From Burkholderiales bacterium (GTDB lineage Bacteria; Pseudomonadota; Gammaproteobacteria; Burkholderiales; Burkholderiaceae_C), in NCBI GenBank assembly GCA_021414305.1, contig JAIOOS010000024.1, forward strand, positions 213,459 to 277,458: a stretch of DNA of 64,000 nucleotides, read 5' to 3'. Below, in pieces: positions 25,854-34,082 of this stretch. Each line of letters opens with the position of its first letter. Positions within the stretch are counted from its first letter, which is position 1. Both the position numbers and the translations under genes were made by a program. Under the pieces are notes generated by a model. That model had not been told where the DNA came from, made no database searches, and saw only the letters and a list, made by a program, of their open reading frames with translations.

Positions 25854-25869
25854 TGTCTGCGAGCGCACA
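25854..25869. promoter_or_regulatory. Crp/Fnr-like palindrome upstream of crp-like copy 1
   Basis: TGTCTGCGAGCGCACA keeps the right half (AGCGCACA) of the shared motif exactly and diverges in the left half. It lies in the 86-base gap between the two crp-like genes. A second dyad, TCTGCGGCC/GGCCGCAGA, spans 25817-25846 over the start codon. Confidence 0.4.
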
Positions 25870-25903
25870 TAGCGCGCCGCGCCGTCCCGACGGGCGCGGG
25901 TGG

Positions 25904-26626
25904 CTACTCGGCCTTCGTGTCCGGAAGCAGGCGGTCGTATTCGTTCTTGACCACCGCGTAGCACTCGCAGCTGCGCGTCTCGAGGCCCTCGCGATCGAGC
26001 ACGGTGATGCGACCGCGCGTGTAGCGGATCAGCCCGGCCTTCTGGAGCTTCCGCGCGCCGTCGGTCACGCCCTCGCGGCGCACCCCCAGCATGTTGGCGA
26101 TCAGCTCCTGGGTCATCACCAGCTCGTTGCCGCTCAAACGGTCGAGGCTCAAGAGCAGCCAGCGGCAGAGCTGCTGGTCGAGCGAGTGGTGCCGGTTGCA
26201 CACCGCCGTCTGCGCCATCTGCGTGATCAGCGCCTGGGTGTAGCGCAGCAGCAGATGCAGCACCGGGGCGCGGTTGAACTCCTCCTTGATCGCCTGCGCC
26301 TTGAGGCGATAGCCGCGCCCGGCGCTCTGCACCACCGCGCGGCTCGACGTCGATTCGCCGCCCATGAACAGCGAGATGCCGACGATGCCTTCGTTGCCGA
26401 CGACGGCAATCTCGGCCGAGGCGCCGTTCTCCATGACGTAGAGCAGGGAGACGATCGCCGTGGTCGGAAAGTAGACATGGCTCAGCGTCCCGCCCGATTC
26501 GTACAGCACCGCGCCGAGCGGCAGGTCCACCGCCTCGAGCTGCGGCAGCCAGCGCCGCCATTCGGCGCTCGGCAGGGCGGCAAGCAGATCGTTTTCTCGG
26601 GCGTCGGAACCAGCAGCCATGTACAT
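25904..26626 (-). CDS. Crp/Fnr-family transcriptional regulator (copy 2)
   Basis: The 240-residue product has the same architecture as its neighbour: a beta-roll sensor (AVLYESGGTLSHVYFPTTAIVSLL, VVGNEGIVGISLFMGG) and a winged HTH with MTQELIANMLGVRREGVTDGA. Shared blocks (SHVYFPT, GxEG, MLGVRRxGVT) show that the two genes arose by duplication, now strongly diverged. The ATG at 26626 (MYMAAGSD) is chosen; the next ATG is two codons later. A perfect 20-bp palindrome lies 71-90 bases upstream, consistent with autoregulation. Confidence 0.88.
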   Translation of the reverse strand: MYMAAGSDARENDLLAALPSAEWRRWLPQLEAVDLPLGAVLYESGGTLSHVYFPTTAIVSLLYVMENGASAEIAVVGNEGIVGISLFMGGESTSSRAVVQSAGRGYRLKAQAIKEEFNRAPVLHLLLRYTQALITQMAQTAVCNRHHSLDQQLCRWLLLSLDRLSGNELVMTQELIANMLGVRREGVTDGARKLQKAGLIRYTRGRITVLDREGLETRSCECYAVVKNEYDRLLPDTKAE

Positions 26627-26696
26627 ACTTTCACCAGAGCCGCAGGTCGGCACGACTTCGGGCAACCGCGCACTCTAGCGAGGTCACAGTACTCCT

Positions 26697-26716
26697 TCTG
26701 TGCGCTAGCGCACAGA
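26697..26716. promoter_or_regulatory. Perfect 20-bp palindrome upstream of crp-like copy 2
   Basis: TCTGTGCGCTAGCGCACAGA is an uninterrupted palindrome containing TGTG-N8-CACA. It is the best of four related sites in 25.0-26.7 kb. It also sits 10 bases past the stop of the methyltransferase gene, so a transcript hairpin is an alternative reading, but there is no T tract. Confidence 0.6.
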
Positions 26717-26726
26717 GGGAATATGG

Positions 26727-27461
26727 CTAGCGACCGGCGGTCATCCGGTAGAGCCAGAGCGGCCGGCCGTCGGCGCAGACGAACACCCAGGTCGGCCGGC
26801 GCGAGCCGACCTCGAACTCCAGGCTCGCCAGCCAGGCACCGGGCCGCAGCTCGCCGCTCGCCTTGGCGATGACGCGCTCCATGCTCTCGGGGCGCTGGAA
26901 GACGTAGACCAGGTCGAAGCCCGACCAGTCGGCGCTCCACATGTCGGCGCGGCGCACGCTGGCGAAGCGGCAGCGCAGCGAGCACAGCAGGCGGAGCAGC
27001 CCGCTCCATTCGATGCCGGACAAGGCGGCGCGCGGAAATTCGCGCCGCAGCTCGATCAGCGCGTCGCCGAGGCCGCAGCCGGCGTCGAGAAAGCGCCCGT
27101 CGGCGGGCAGCGAGAGCTGGGCGGCGAGGCCGCGCAGCGCGCCCTTGGGCGTGGGAAAGAGCGGCGCGTCCCGCCAGGCGCCGACCGGATAGAGGATCGC
27201 GAGCGCCGCCAGCGGCGCCAGCCAGGCCCAGCCGGGAAGCCCGCTGGCCGCGCCCGAAAGCGCGAGCGAGAGCGGAAAACCGGAAGCGATGAAGAGGCGT
27301 CGCCACGGCGTCGAGGCGGAGAAGGCGATGGCGGCGCCGAGCAGCGTCGCGAGTGCGACCGCCACGGCCGCTGGCGTGTCCTGCGCGCGCAGCGCGGCGA
27401 AGGCGCCCCAGCATGCGCCCCACGCGAGCAGCGCGAGCATCGGCCAGCGCAGGCTCGTCAT
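26727..27461 (-). CDS. Membrane-anchored class I SAM-dependent methyltransferase
   Basis: The 244-residue protein has three N-terminal membrane segments (about 7-25, 31-50, 56-92) and a cytoplasmic Rossmann methyltransferase domain with motif I FLDAGCGLGDALIEL (about 122-135) and FDLVYVFQRPESM as the post-II/IV region. The substrate is unknown. The ATG lies 16 bases after the fliA stop, so it is probably transcribed with the flagellar genes. Similar proteins occur in other Burkholderiales, but a motility role is only inferred from position. Confidence 0.8.
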   Translation of the reverse strand: MTSLRWPMLALLAWGACWGAFAALRAQDTPAAVAVALATLLGAAIAFSASTPWRRLFIASGFPLSLALSGAASGLPGWAWLAPLAALAILYPVGAWRDAPLFPTPKGALRGLAAQLSLPADGRFLDAGCGLGDALIELRREFPRAALSGIEWSGLLRLLCSLRCRFASVRRADMWSADWSGFDLVYVFQRPESMERVIAKASGELRPGAWLASLEFEVGSRRPTWVFVCADGRPLWLYRMTAGR

Positions 27462-27477
27462 CGGGCGACCGGACCGA

Positions 27478-28191
27478 TCAGAAGTCGCGCAGCTTGACCC
27501 GCAGGCGGGCGATCGACTGGCTGTGCAGCTGGCAGACGCGCGACTCGGTCACCTTCAGCACCGCCGCGATCTCCTTCAGGTTCATGTCGTGCTCGTAGTA
27601 CATGCTCATCACGTACTGCTCGCGCTCGGGCAGCACCTTGATCGCCTCGACCAGGGCGGCGCGCATGCGGTGATCCTGGAGCTGCGCCAGCGGGTTGGCT
27701 TCCTCGTCGACGACGTGGCGGTCGAGGAAATCGCTGTCGCCGTCGGCGCCCGCCATGTCTTCGAGATACACGAGCTGGGTGCCGCGCACCTTGCCGAGCA
27801 GCTCCTGGTATTCGGCCAGGGTGACGCCCATTTCCTTGGCGATCTCGCTCTCGACCGGCGCGCGGCCGAATTTCTGCTCGAGCTTGGCAACCGCCGATTC
27901 GATCGAGCGCTGCTGCTTGCGCGTGCCGCGCGAGAGGTAGTCGTTGCCGCGCAGCTCGTCGAGCATGGCGCCGCGGATGCGCTGGGTGGCGAAGGTCTCG
28001 AACTGCACGCCCTGGGCGGCGTCGAAGCGCGACAGCGCGTCGGTCAGGCCGATCATGCCGACCTGGATCAGGTCGTCGATCTCGACGTTGGCGGGCAGCT
28101 TGGCGATCATCTGGTGGGCCAGTCGCCGAACCAGTCCGCTGTATTGCTTCAGCGTCGTGTTCAGGTCCAGCTGGCCTTTGGCGGTGTACAT
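27478..28191 (-). CDS. fliA: RNA polymerase sigma factor FliA (sigma-28)
   Basis: FliA directs RNA polymerase to late flagellar promoters. The 237-residue product starts MYTAKGQLDLN and has region 2 (LVRRLAHQMIAKLPANVEIDD, FETFATQRIRGAMLDELR), region 3 and region 4 HTH (MNLKEIAAVLKVTESRVCQLHSQ). A GGAG ribosome site precedes the ATG at 28191, and an alternative ATG at 28209 overlaps flhG. Five candidate sites in this window match the sigma-28 pattern (upstream of motA, both flagellins, fliD and fliS), so its targets are partly visible here. FlgM, its anti-sigma factor, is not in the window. Confidence 0.97.
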   Translation of the reverse strand: MYTAKGQLDLNTTLKQYSGLVRRLAHQMIAKLPANVEIDDLIQVGMIGLTDALSRFDAAQGVQFETFATQRIRGAMLDELRGNDYLSRGTRKQQRSIESAVAKLEQKFGRAPVESEIAKEMGVTLAEYQELLGKVRGTQLVYLEDMAGADGDSDFLDRHVVDEEANPLAQLQDHRMRAALVEAIKVLPEREQYVMSMYYEHDMNLKEIAAVLKVTESRVCQLHSQSIARLRVKLRDF

Positions 28192-28205
28192 GGCGGCTCC
28201 GGAAA

Positions 28206-29048
28206 TCATGAGAACGCGTGGCTCGTGGTGGCAGCAGCCTTGCGCACCGGCGGCAGGACGGGACGGGTCAGCGCCTCGGCGCCGAGGCGATGGGCGACCA
28301 GCCGGGCCAGCGCCAGGCTGGGCGGCTCGGTCGCGTCGCCGGCCGGGTCGACCCGGGCCCAGTCGCGCAGCACCGCGCCGAAGAAGCTGTCGGCGCAGCT
28401 CGCCATCTGCGTGGCGATGCGCTCGGCGCGTGGCGAGTTCGGCGCGGCGCCGAGCACCATGTCGAACACCGGCAGGCCGGCCCGCTGGGTCAGCAGCTTC
28501 ATCGCAGCGTAGGCATGGGTGACGCTCTCGGGCCGGTCTTCGGCCAGGACGATCGGGAACGGGGCCTCGGTCGATGCGGCGTGGAGGCGGCGCTGCGAGA
28601 ACATCCGGCACAGCTCCGGTGCGCTGGCGTGGACGAGGACGATCTTGCAGCGCGGCGCCGCCTCGGCGATGGCGTGCAGCAGGCCCTGGGTCGAGCCGGT
28701 CGAATCGACGAAGCGGATCGGCAGGCCGCGGGCCGGCAGGTAGGAGACACGCTCGGACAGGCGCTCGATGCATTGGCCGAGATCGACGAGGGCCATCTCG
28801 CCGGCCTCGCCCGCACGTTCGGCGGCGTCGACCACCAGGGTGCTCGCCTTGCGCTCGGCGAACGCGGTGCACAGCCGCTCGAGCAACACGCCGCCGAAAG
28901 CGATGTGCGGGTTCGAGACCACCGGCACGAAGCGGATGCGCGAGCCGGAGAACATCCGGCGCAGGCCGTCGGCCTGGTCGCTGCGGCTGCTGGCTGGGCG
29001 GTCGGTCATGGCAGGGTCGGCAGGAAAGTCGAACGGATCGCGGCTCAT
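28206..29048 (-). CDS. flhG: FlhG/FleN-like flagellar protein with a degenerate ATPase site
   Basis: The 280-residue product occupies the flhG position between flhF and fliA and shares the opening DQADGLRRMF segment of MinD-like FlhG, whose ATPase cycle controls flagellar number and FlhF. However, the Walker A loop expected right after this segment (GKGGVGKT type) is missing; the sequence reads VVSNPHIAFGGVLLERL. A Walker B-like region (SYLPARGLPIRFVDST) is unconvincing. It has therefore probably lost ATP-driven dimerisation, or belongs to a divergent class. ATGA overlaps the flhF stop by 4 bases, fixing the start. Confidence 0.8.
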   Translation of the reverse strand: MSRDPFDFPADPAMTDRPASSRSDQADGLRRMFSGSRIRFVPVVSNPHIAFGGVLLERLCTAFAERKASTLVVDAAERAGEAGEMALVDLGQCIERLSERVSYLPARGLPIRFVDSTGSTQGLLHAIAEAAPRCKIVLVHASAPELCRMFSQRRLHAASTEAPFPIVLAEDRPESVTHAYAAMKLLTQRAGLPVFDMVLGAAPNSPRAERIATQMASCADSFFGAVLRDWARVDPAGDATEPPSLALARLVAHRLGAEALTRPVLPPVRKAAATTSHAFS

Positions 29049-30607
29049 GCGGCGGCCGTGGCGGACGCGCTCGCGCTGCTGCGCGGCGCGGCGAACAGCA
29101 GGTTCATGTCGCCGGCGTCGAAGCGCCAGGCCGAGCTGCCGCCGCCGCGCATCGCCCGCTGCACCAGCGCGCTGGCCGACAGGCGGTGCCAGTCTTCGGG
29201 CACGCGCTGGCCGTTGGCGACGCCGACGATCTTCAGCTTGTGACGGATCGCCGCGTCGATCGCGGGGCCGAGCTTGACGGCTTCGTCGATCTTGCTCAGC
29301 ACGATGCCGGCGCAGGTCGCGGCCTGGTAGGCGACGATCACGTCCTCGATCGTCTCGCCCTGCGAAGCGGCGCTCACGACCAGCACGCGCTGGATCGAAC
29401 GGTGCGAGAGCATCTCGAGCAGCTCACGCGTCCGGCTGTCGCGCTGCGCCATGCCGGCGGTGTCGATCAGGACCATCTTCTTGGCCGACAGCAGGTCGAG
29501 CAGGTCCTCGAGCGAGGCGCGGTCGTGGGCGGTGTGCACCGGTACGCCGAGGATCCGGCCGTAGGCGCGCAGCTGCTCGTGCGCGCCGACGCGGTAGGCG
29601 TCAAGCGTGATCAGGCCGAGATTGGAGGCGCCGTGGCGGGCGGCGAAGGCCGCTGCCACCTTCGCCGTGGTCGTCGTCTTGCCGACGCCGGTGGCGCCGA
29701 TCAGGGCGAACACGCCGCCCCGCTCCTCGAGGGCGATGTCGTTCTCGCCGGCTTGCACGTTTCGCGTCAGGATGTCGGTCGCCCAGGCGGTCTCGTCGCC
29801 GGTGTCGTCGGTCAGGCCGGCGGCGAGCTTTCTGATCAGCGCGGGCGAGAAGCCGCAGTCGAGCAGCTTTTGCGTCAGGCGCGCCTCGCCCGGGCGGCGC
29901 TGCAGCTTCTCCATGAACGCCAGGGCGCCGAAGCGCTCCTCGATCAGGCCCTTCATCGAGCGCAGTTCGGCCATCACGCCGGCATGGTCGCCGGCGGCGT
30001 CGGCGTCGCGGATCGGGTCGGCGGCGAGCGCCGGCTGCGCCGCAGCGCGGGAAGGAGGCGCGCTTTCGTTCATGCGTTGCCCGAGCACTCCGGTCTCGGC
30101 GCGGCGCTCCCCGGCGGCGGCGAGAGCGGCCTTGGCCTGCTCGTGCGAGGCGGCCGCGGCGGCATAGATCTCGGCTGGCGACGCCGAACGCTCGCCGGGA
30201 AACTCGATCGGATCGTCGATGTTCAGGTCGAGGCCGCTTTCGCGCTGCGTGCGCTGGGCAAAGGCCGGATCGGCCTCGCCCTGCAGCGAGGCCTTGCGGC
30301 GCTTGAGCATGCGGTTGCGAACGTAGTCCTGGAACGAGAGCGTGCTCATCTGCAGCCGCGAGACGTCCTGGTCGACGCTGGTGTGGGCCCGGTCGTCCTG
30401 CCCCTTGTCTTCGGCATGGCGAACCTGCGGCTGGGTCGTGCTCGCGAGCTCCTCGACCTGGCGCATGCCTTCGGGCGCCATCGCCAGCACCTCGACCCCG
30501 GCGCCGGCCGGCTTGGTGGAGAGAACCACGGCGTCTTCGCCGAGCGCCTCGCGGACCTGGCGAAGCGCTTCGCGGGAGGTGCGTGCGGTAAAGCGTCTGA
30601 CGTTCAT
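29045..30607 (-). CDS. flhF: Flagellar SRP-like GTPase FlhF
   Basis: FlhF is an SRP-family GTPase that places flagella at the correct pole or site. The 520-residue product has the conserved N-terminus MNVRRFTARTSREALRQVREALG, a long variable linker (about 60-215), a helical N domain and the NG GTPase domain with P-loop GATGVGKT (about 304-311), DAYRVGAHEQLRAY and the DTAGMAQRD switch. The ATG overlaps the flhA stop by 4 bases and the stop overlaps flhG, so all three are translationally coupled. Confidence 0.97.
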   Translation of the reverse strand: MNVRRFTARTSREALRQVREALGEDAVVLSTKPAGAGVEVLAMAPEGMRQVEELASTTQPQVRHAEDKGQDDRAHTSVDQDVSRLQMSTLSFQDYVRNRMLKRRKASLQGEADPAFAQRTQRESGLDLNIDDPIEFPGERSASPAEIYAAAAASHEQAKAALAAAGERRAETGVLGQRMNESAPPSRAAAQPALAADPIRDADAAGDHAGVMAELRSMKGLIEERFGALAFMEKLQRRPGEARLTQKLLDCGFSPALIRKLAAGLTDDTGDETAWATDILTRNVQAGENDIALEERGGVFALIGATGVGKTTTTAKVAAAFAARHGASNLGLITLDAYRVGAHEQLRAYGRILGVPVHTAHDRASLEDLLDLLSAKKMVLIDTAGMAQRDSRTRELLEMLSHRSIQRVLVVSAASQGETIEDVIVAYQAATCAGIVLSKIDEAVKLGPAIDAAIRHKLKIVGVANGQRVPEDWHRLSASALVQRAMRGGGSSAWRFDAGDMNLLFAAPRSSASASATAAA

Positions 30608-32688
30608 GCTGCTGCTCCGATGATCGAGCCGATGCGGATGGAATGCGTTTCAGGGATCTCGCTGTGCGAGAGCACCTTGAGTCGGGGCGCGGCGCGCTTG
30701 AGGAGGCGGGCCATGGGCGCGCGGATCAGGTCGGGCACCAGAAGGCACGCCGGGTGGCCGAGGTCTTCCTGGCGCTTGGCCGACTCGGCGGCGCTGCGGC
30801 TCAGCGTGTCGGCGACGCCCGGGTCGAGCGCGGCACCATGCGGCGAGTTGAGGGCGTGGGTGACCATGCGCTCGAGCTCGGGCTCGAGGGCGATGACCTC
30901 GAGCTCGCGGGTCGGGCCGTAGATCTGCTGCACGATCGAGGGCGCCAGGTGAACGCGGATCCGCCGGGCGAGCTCGGCCGGGTCGGTCACGGTGGCGGCG
31001 AACTCGGCCAGGCACTCGACGATCGAGCGCATGTCGCGGATGTGCACGCCTTCCTCGAGCAGGAGCTGCAGAACCTTCTGCAGGGTGGCGATGCCGACCA
31101 TCTTGGGGATCACGTCTTCCATGAGTTTGGGAGCCAGCTTGGTGACGTGTTCGACGAGTTGTTGGGTCTCGACGCGGCCGAGCAGACGGGCCGCGTGCAG
31201 TTGCATCAAGTGTGAAAGGTGGGTGGCGATGACGGTCGCGCAATCAACGACCGTAAATCCGGCCATCTGCGCCTGCTCGCGCTGGCGTTCCTCGATCCAG
31301 GTGGCGGGCAGGCCGAACGCCGGATCGGTGGTCGCGGTGCCGATCAGCGGCACGGTCGCGCCGCCCGGGTTGATGGCCAGCCACATGCCCGGGAACGCCT
31401 CGCCTTCGCCGACGATCGCGCCGCGCAGCGTCAGGCGGTAGGCGCTCGGCTTGAGCTCGAGGTTGTCGCGGATGTGCACCGGCGGCGGCAGGAAGCCGAC
31501 GTCCTGGGCGAACTTGCGCCGCACGCCCTTGATCCGGCCGAGCAGGTCGCCCTGCTTGGCCTTGTCGACCAGCGCGATCAGGCGATAGCCGACCTCCAGG
31601 CCGAGGGTGTCGACCGGCTGCAGGTCTTCCCAGCTCGCCTCGGCGTTCGCCTCGGGCGGCGACGGCGGCGGCTTGGGCGCGTTCTTCACCTTCTGCTGGT
31701 GCTCGCGCAGCAGCCAGGCGCCGTAGCCGAGCGCCGAGCCGAGCATCAGGAACACCAGGTGCGGCATGCCGGGAATCGCGCCGAGCACGATCAGCACGGC
31801 GGCGACGATCGCCAGCGAGCGCGGCGACGAGAACACCTGGCTCGTGATCTGGCTGCCGACGTCGTTGCCCTTGCCGACGCGCGAGACCACCATCGCCGCG
31901 GCGACCGATATCAGCAGGGCGGGGATCTGCGCCACCAGCGCGTCGCCGACCGCGAGCAGGATGTAGCTGTCGGCCGCCTGCGCCGCCGAGAGGTCGTGCT
32001 GGAGCACGCCGATGACGAAGCCGCCGATGATGTTGATGAAGAGGATGAGCAGGCCCGCCATGGCGTCGCCGCGCACGTACTTCGAGGCGCCGTCCATGGA
32101 GCCGAAGAACTCGGCCTCCTCGCCGACCTCGGCGCGGCGCCGCTTGGCTTCCTTCTCGTCGATCAGGCCGGCGTTCATGTCGGCGTCGATCGCCATCTGC
32201 TTGCCGGGCATCGCGTCGAGGGTGAAGCGGGCGCCGACCTCGGCGATCCGCTCGGCGCCCTTGGTCACCACGACGAAGTTGATGACGACCAGGATCGCGA
32301 ACACGATCAGGCCGACCGCGAAGTTGCCGCCGATCAGGAAGTGGCCGAACGACTCGATCACCTTGCCGGCCGCGCCGGCGCCGGTGTGGCCCTCCAGCAG
32401 CACCACCCGGGTCGAGGCGACGTTGAGCGAGAGGCGCAGCAGCGTCGTCAGCAGGATCACGGCCGGGAAGGCGGCGAAGTCGAGCGGCCGCACCATGTAG
32501 GCGGCGACCATCATCACCATCAGCGCCATCGCGATGTTGAAGGTGAACAGAAGGTCGAGCGCGAACGCCGGCAGCGGCAGCACCATCATCGCCAGGATCA
32601 TCACCACGACCAGCGGCGCCATCAGGCCGCGGATCGCCTTGGCGTTGGGGCCGAGCCAGGCCTGCAGGGGCTGAAGGATCGCGTTCAT
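30604..32688 (-). CDS. flhA: Flagellar type III export gate protein FlhA
   Basis: FlhA forms the nonameric inner-membrane export gate of the flagellum. The 694-residue product has the expected eight N-terminal membrane helices (to about 330), the FHIPEP-family cytoplasmic loop (AIDADMNAGLIDEKEAKRRR) and the C-terminal platform domain that docks chaperone-substrate complexes. An acidic linker joins the two halves. Its start lies 21 bases after the flhB stop, and the gap is filled by a palindromic repeat whose stem ends right at the ribosome site (GGGGGAG). Confidence 0.98.
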   Translation of the reverse strand: MNAILQPLQAWLGPNAKAIRGLMAPLVVVMILAMMVLPLPAFALDLLFTFNIAMALMVMMVAAYMVRPLDFAAFPAVILLTTLLRLSLNVASTRVVLLEGHTGAGAAGKVIESFGHFLIGGNFAVGLIVFAILVVINFVVVTKGAERIAEVGARFTLDAMPGKQMAIDADMNAGLIDEKEAKRRRAEVGEEAEFFGSMDGASKYVRGDAMAGLLILFINIIGGFVIGVLQHDLSAAQAADSYILLAVGDALVAQIPALLISVAAAMVVSRVGKGNDVGSQITSQVFSSPRSLAIVAAVLIVLGAIPGMPHLVFLMLGSALGYGAWLLREHQQKVKNAPKPPPSPPEANAEASWEDLQPVDTLGLEVGYRLIALVDKAKQGDLLGRIKGVRRKFAQDVGFLPPPVHIRDNLELKPSAYRLTLRGAIVGEGEAFPGMWLAINPGGATVPLIGTATTDPAFGLPATWIEERQREQAQMAGFTVVDCATVIATHLSHLMQLHAARLLGRVETQQLVEHVTKLAPKLMEDVIPKMVGIATLQKVLQLLLEEGVHIRDMRSIVECLAEFAATVTDPAELARRIRVHLAPSIVQQIYGPTRELEVIALEPELERMVTHALNSPHGAALDPGVADTLSRSAAESAKRQEDLGHPACLLVPDLIRAPMARLLKRAAPRLKVLSHSEIPETHSIRIGSIIGAAA

Positions 32689-32699
32689 GTGGTGTCTCC

Positions 32700-32735
32700 C
32701 CCTCTCCCGCTAGCGGGAGAGGGCCGGGGTGAGGG
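32700..32735. repeat. REP-like palindrome at the flhB/flhA junction
   Basis: CCCTCTCCCGC-TA-GCGGGAGAGGG followed by CCGGGGTGAGGG. The element supplies the last codons and the stop codon of flhB (residues TLTPALSR) and fills the gap before flhA. The same unit, in opposite orientation, recurs at 50545-50578. This sequence family is widely scattered in proteobacterial intergenic regions. Confidence 0.85.
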
Positions 32736-33873
32736 TGGCCGCGGCATGCGGATCGAGCTCGACAGGCACATCCAGCGTCGGCAGCGCGCCGGGCATCGGC
32801 GCCTTGCCGCCGAGCGCGGCCCGGAGCTGGTAGACATAGGCAAGCACCTGCGCGACCGCGGCGAACAGCGCGGTCGGGATCTCGCGGTCGAGCTCGGCGT
32901 GCGCGTACAGGGCGCGGGCCAGGACCGGCGCTTCGAGCACCGGCACCTTGCTGTCCCGGGCGACGTCGCGGATGCGCAGGGCGAGCAGGTCGGCGCCCTT
33001 GGCGACGACGCGCGGCGCGCCCATGGTCTTGTCGTCGTACTTGAGCGCGACCGCGTAGTGGGTCGGGTTCATCACCACCAGGTCGGCCTGGGGCACCGCG
33101 GCGATCATTCTCCGCTTGGTCATCTCGCGCATGCGGGCCCGGACCTTGCCCTTGACCTCGGCGCTGCCCTCGGACTCCTTGTGCTCCTGCTTCACCTCCT
33201 GGTGGCTCATCTTCAGCTTCGCCGCGTGCTGGAACTTCTGCAGCGGCACGTCGACCGCGGCGAACAGCGCCAGCGCCAGCAGGATCAGCGCCAGGCCGCT
33301 CGCCATCGCCCCGGTGGCGGCCGGAATCGCGGCCGGCAGCGAAAGCGCGAGCACGCCGGAGAAGACATCGACGTGGCGCGACAGCCAGAACGCGCCGATC
33401 GCCGCCAGCACCAGCGCCAGGAGGCTCGCCTTCAGCGCGTCGATCAGCTGCGCCTTGGAGAACACGCGGCCGAGGCCGGTCAGCGGGTTGAGGGTCTCGA
33501 ACTTCGGGCCTAGCGGCTTGAAGGTCCAGGTCCAGCCGCCCATCGCGATGCTGGCGACGATGGCGACCATGATCATCGCCACGCCGAACGGCACCGCCGC
33601 CATCGCCCAGGTGCCCGCGCCCTCGGCCAGGCGCGCGGTCATCGAGCCTTCGCCGAGCGCGACCTTCGCATCGAACTGCAGCGATGCGGCGAGCGCGTTC
33701 TTCATCGCCACCGCGGCGTGCGGCGCGGCGGCCACGAGCAGCACGCTGCCGCCGGCGATCGCCGCGAAGTGGCCGAGGTCGCGCGAGCGCGCAACCTGGC
33801 CGTCTGCCCGCGCCTTGTCGAGCTTGCGCTGCGACGCGGGAAGGTTCTTGTCCTGTGCGGAGGTGTCGGCCAT
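32710..33873 (-). CDS. flhB: Flagellar export apparatus protein FlhB (C-terminus formed by a repeat)
   Basis: FlhB switches export specificity from rod/hook to filament. The 387-residue product has four membrane helices (about 35-205) and the autocleavage motif NPTHYAVAL with cleavage expected between Asn269 and Pro270. The C-terminal domain ends in a tail beyond the conserved fold; its last eight residues, TLTPALSR, are encoded by a palindromic interspersed repeat that also provides the stop. It is the first gene of flhB-flhA-flhF-flhG-fliA. The start is divergent from the fasciclin-domain gene across 209 bases. Confidence 0.97.
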   Translation of the reverse strand: MADTSAQDKNLPASQRKLDKARADGQVARSRDLGHFAAIAGGSVLLVAAAPHAAVAMKNALAASLQFDAKVALGEGSMTARLAEGAGTWAMAAVPFGVAMIMVAIVASIAMGGWTWTFKPLGPKFETLNPLTGLGRVFSKAQLIDALKASLLALVLAAIGAFWLSRHVDVFSGVLALSLPAAIPAATGAMASGLALILLALALFAAVDVPLQKFQHAAKLKMSHQEVKQEHKESEGSAEVKGKVRARMREMTKRRMIAAVPQADLVVMNPTHYAVALKYDDKTMGAPRVVAKGADLLALRIRDVARDSKVPVLEAPVLARALYAHAELDREIPTALFAAVAQVLAYVYQLRAALGGKAPMPGALPTLDVPVELDPHAAATLTPALSR

Positions 33874-34082
33874 GGTTGCGATCTGCTGCGGACGATTGTT
33901 CCGGGGGGGACGGAAAACTTGAGCCGGATAAGGCAGGGGAAGGCCGGGCTATTCGCCGTGCCGCGCCGACCGGCGTTGCCGATCCACGGCCGTGCATCCG
34001 CGGGGCGACGGAGTGCGTAGAAGTTCACACCCGAGACGCCGCCATTCCGTGGCTCCGGTATGCAACCCTTCAGAGGACAAGC

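Noticed and set aside
26697..26716. The 20-bp palindrome as a Rho-independent terminator of the methyltransferase gene
   Set aside because: No T tract follows on either strand, and variants of the same motif lie upstream of the neighbouring crp-like genes, favouring an operator.
31219..33513. A 764-residue plus-strand frame over flhA and flhB
   Set aside because: His/Arg/Gln-rich translation with no motifs, antisense to two certain flagellar genes.
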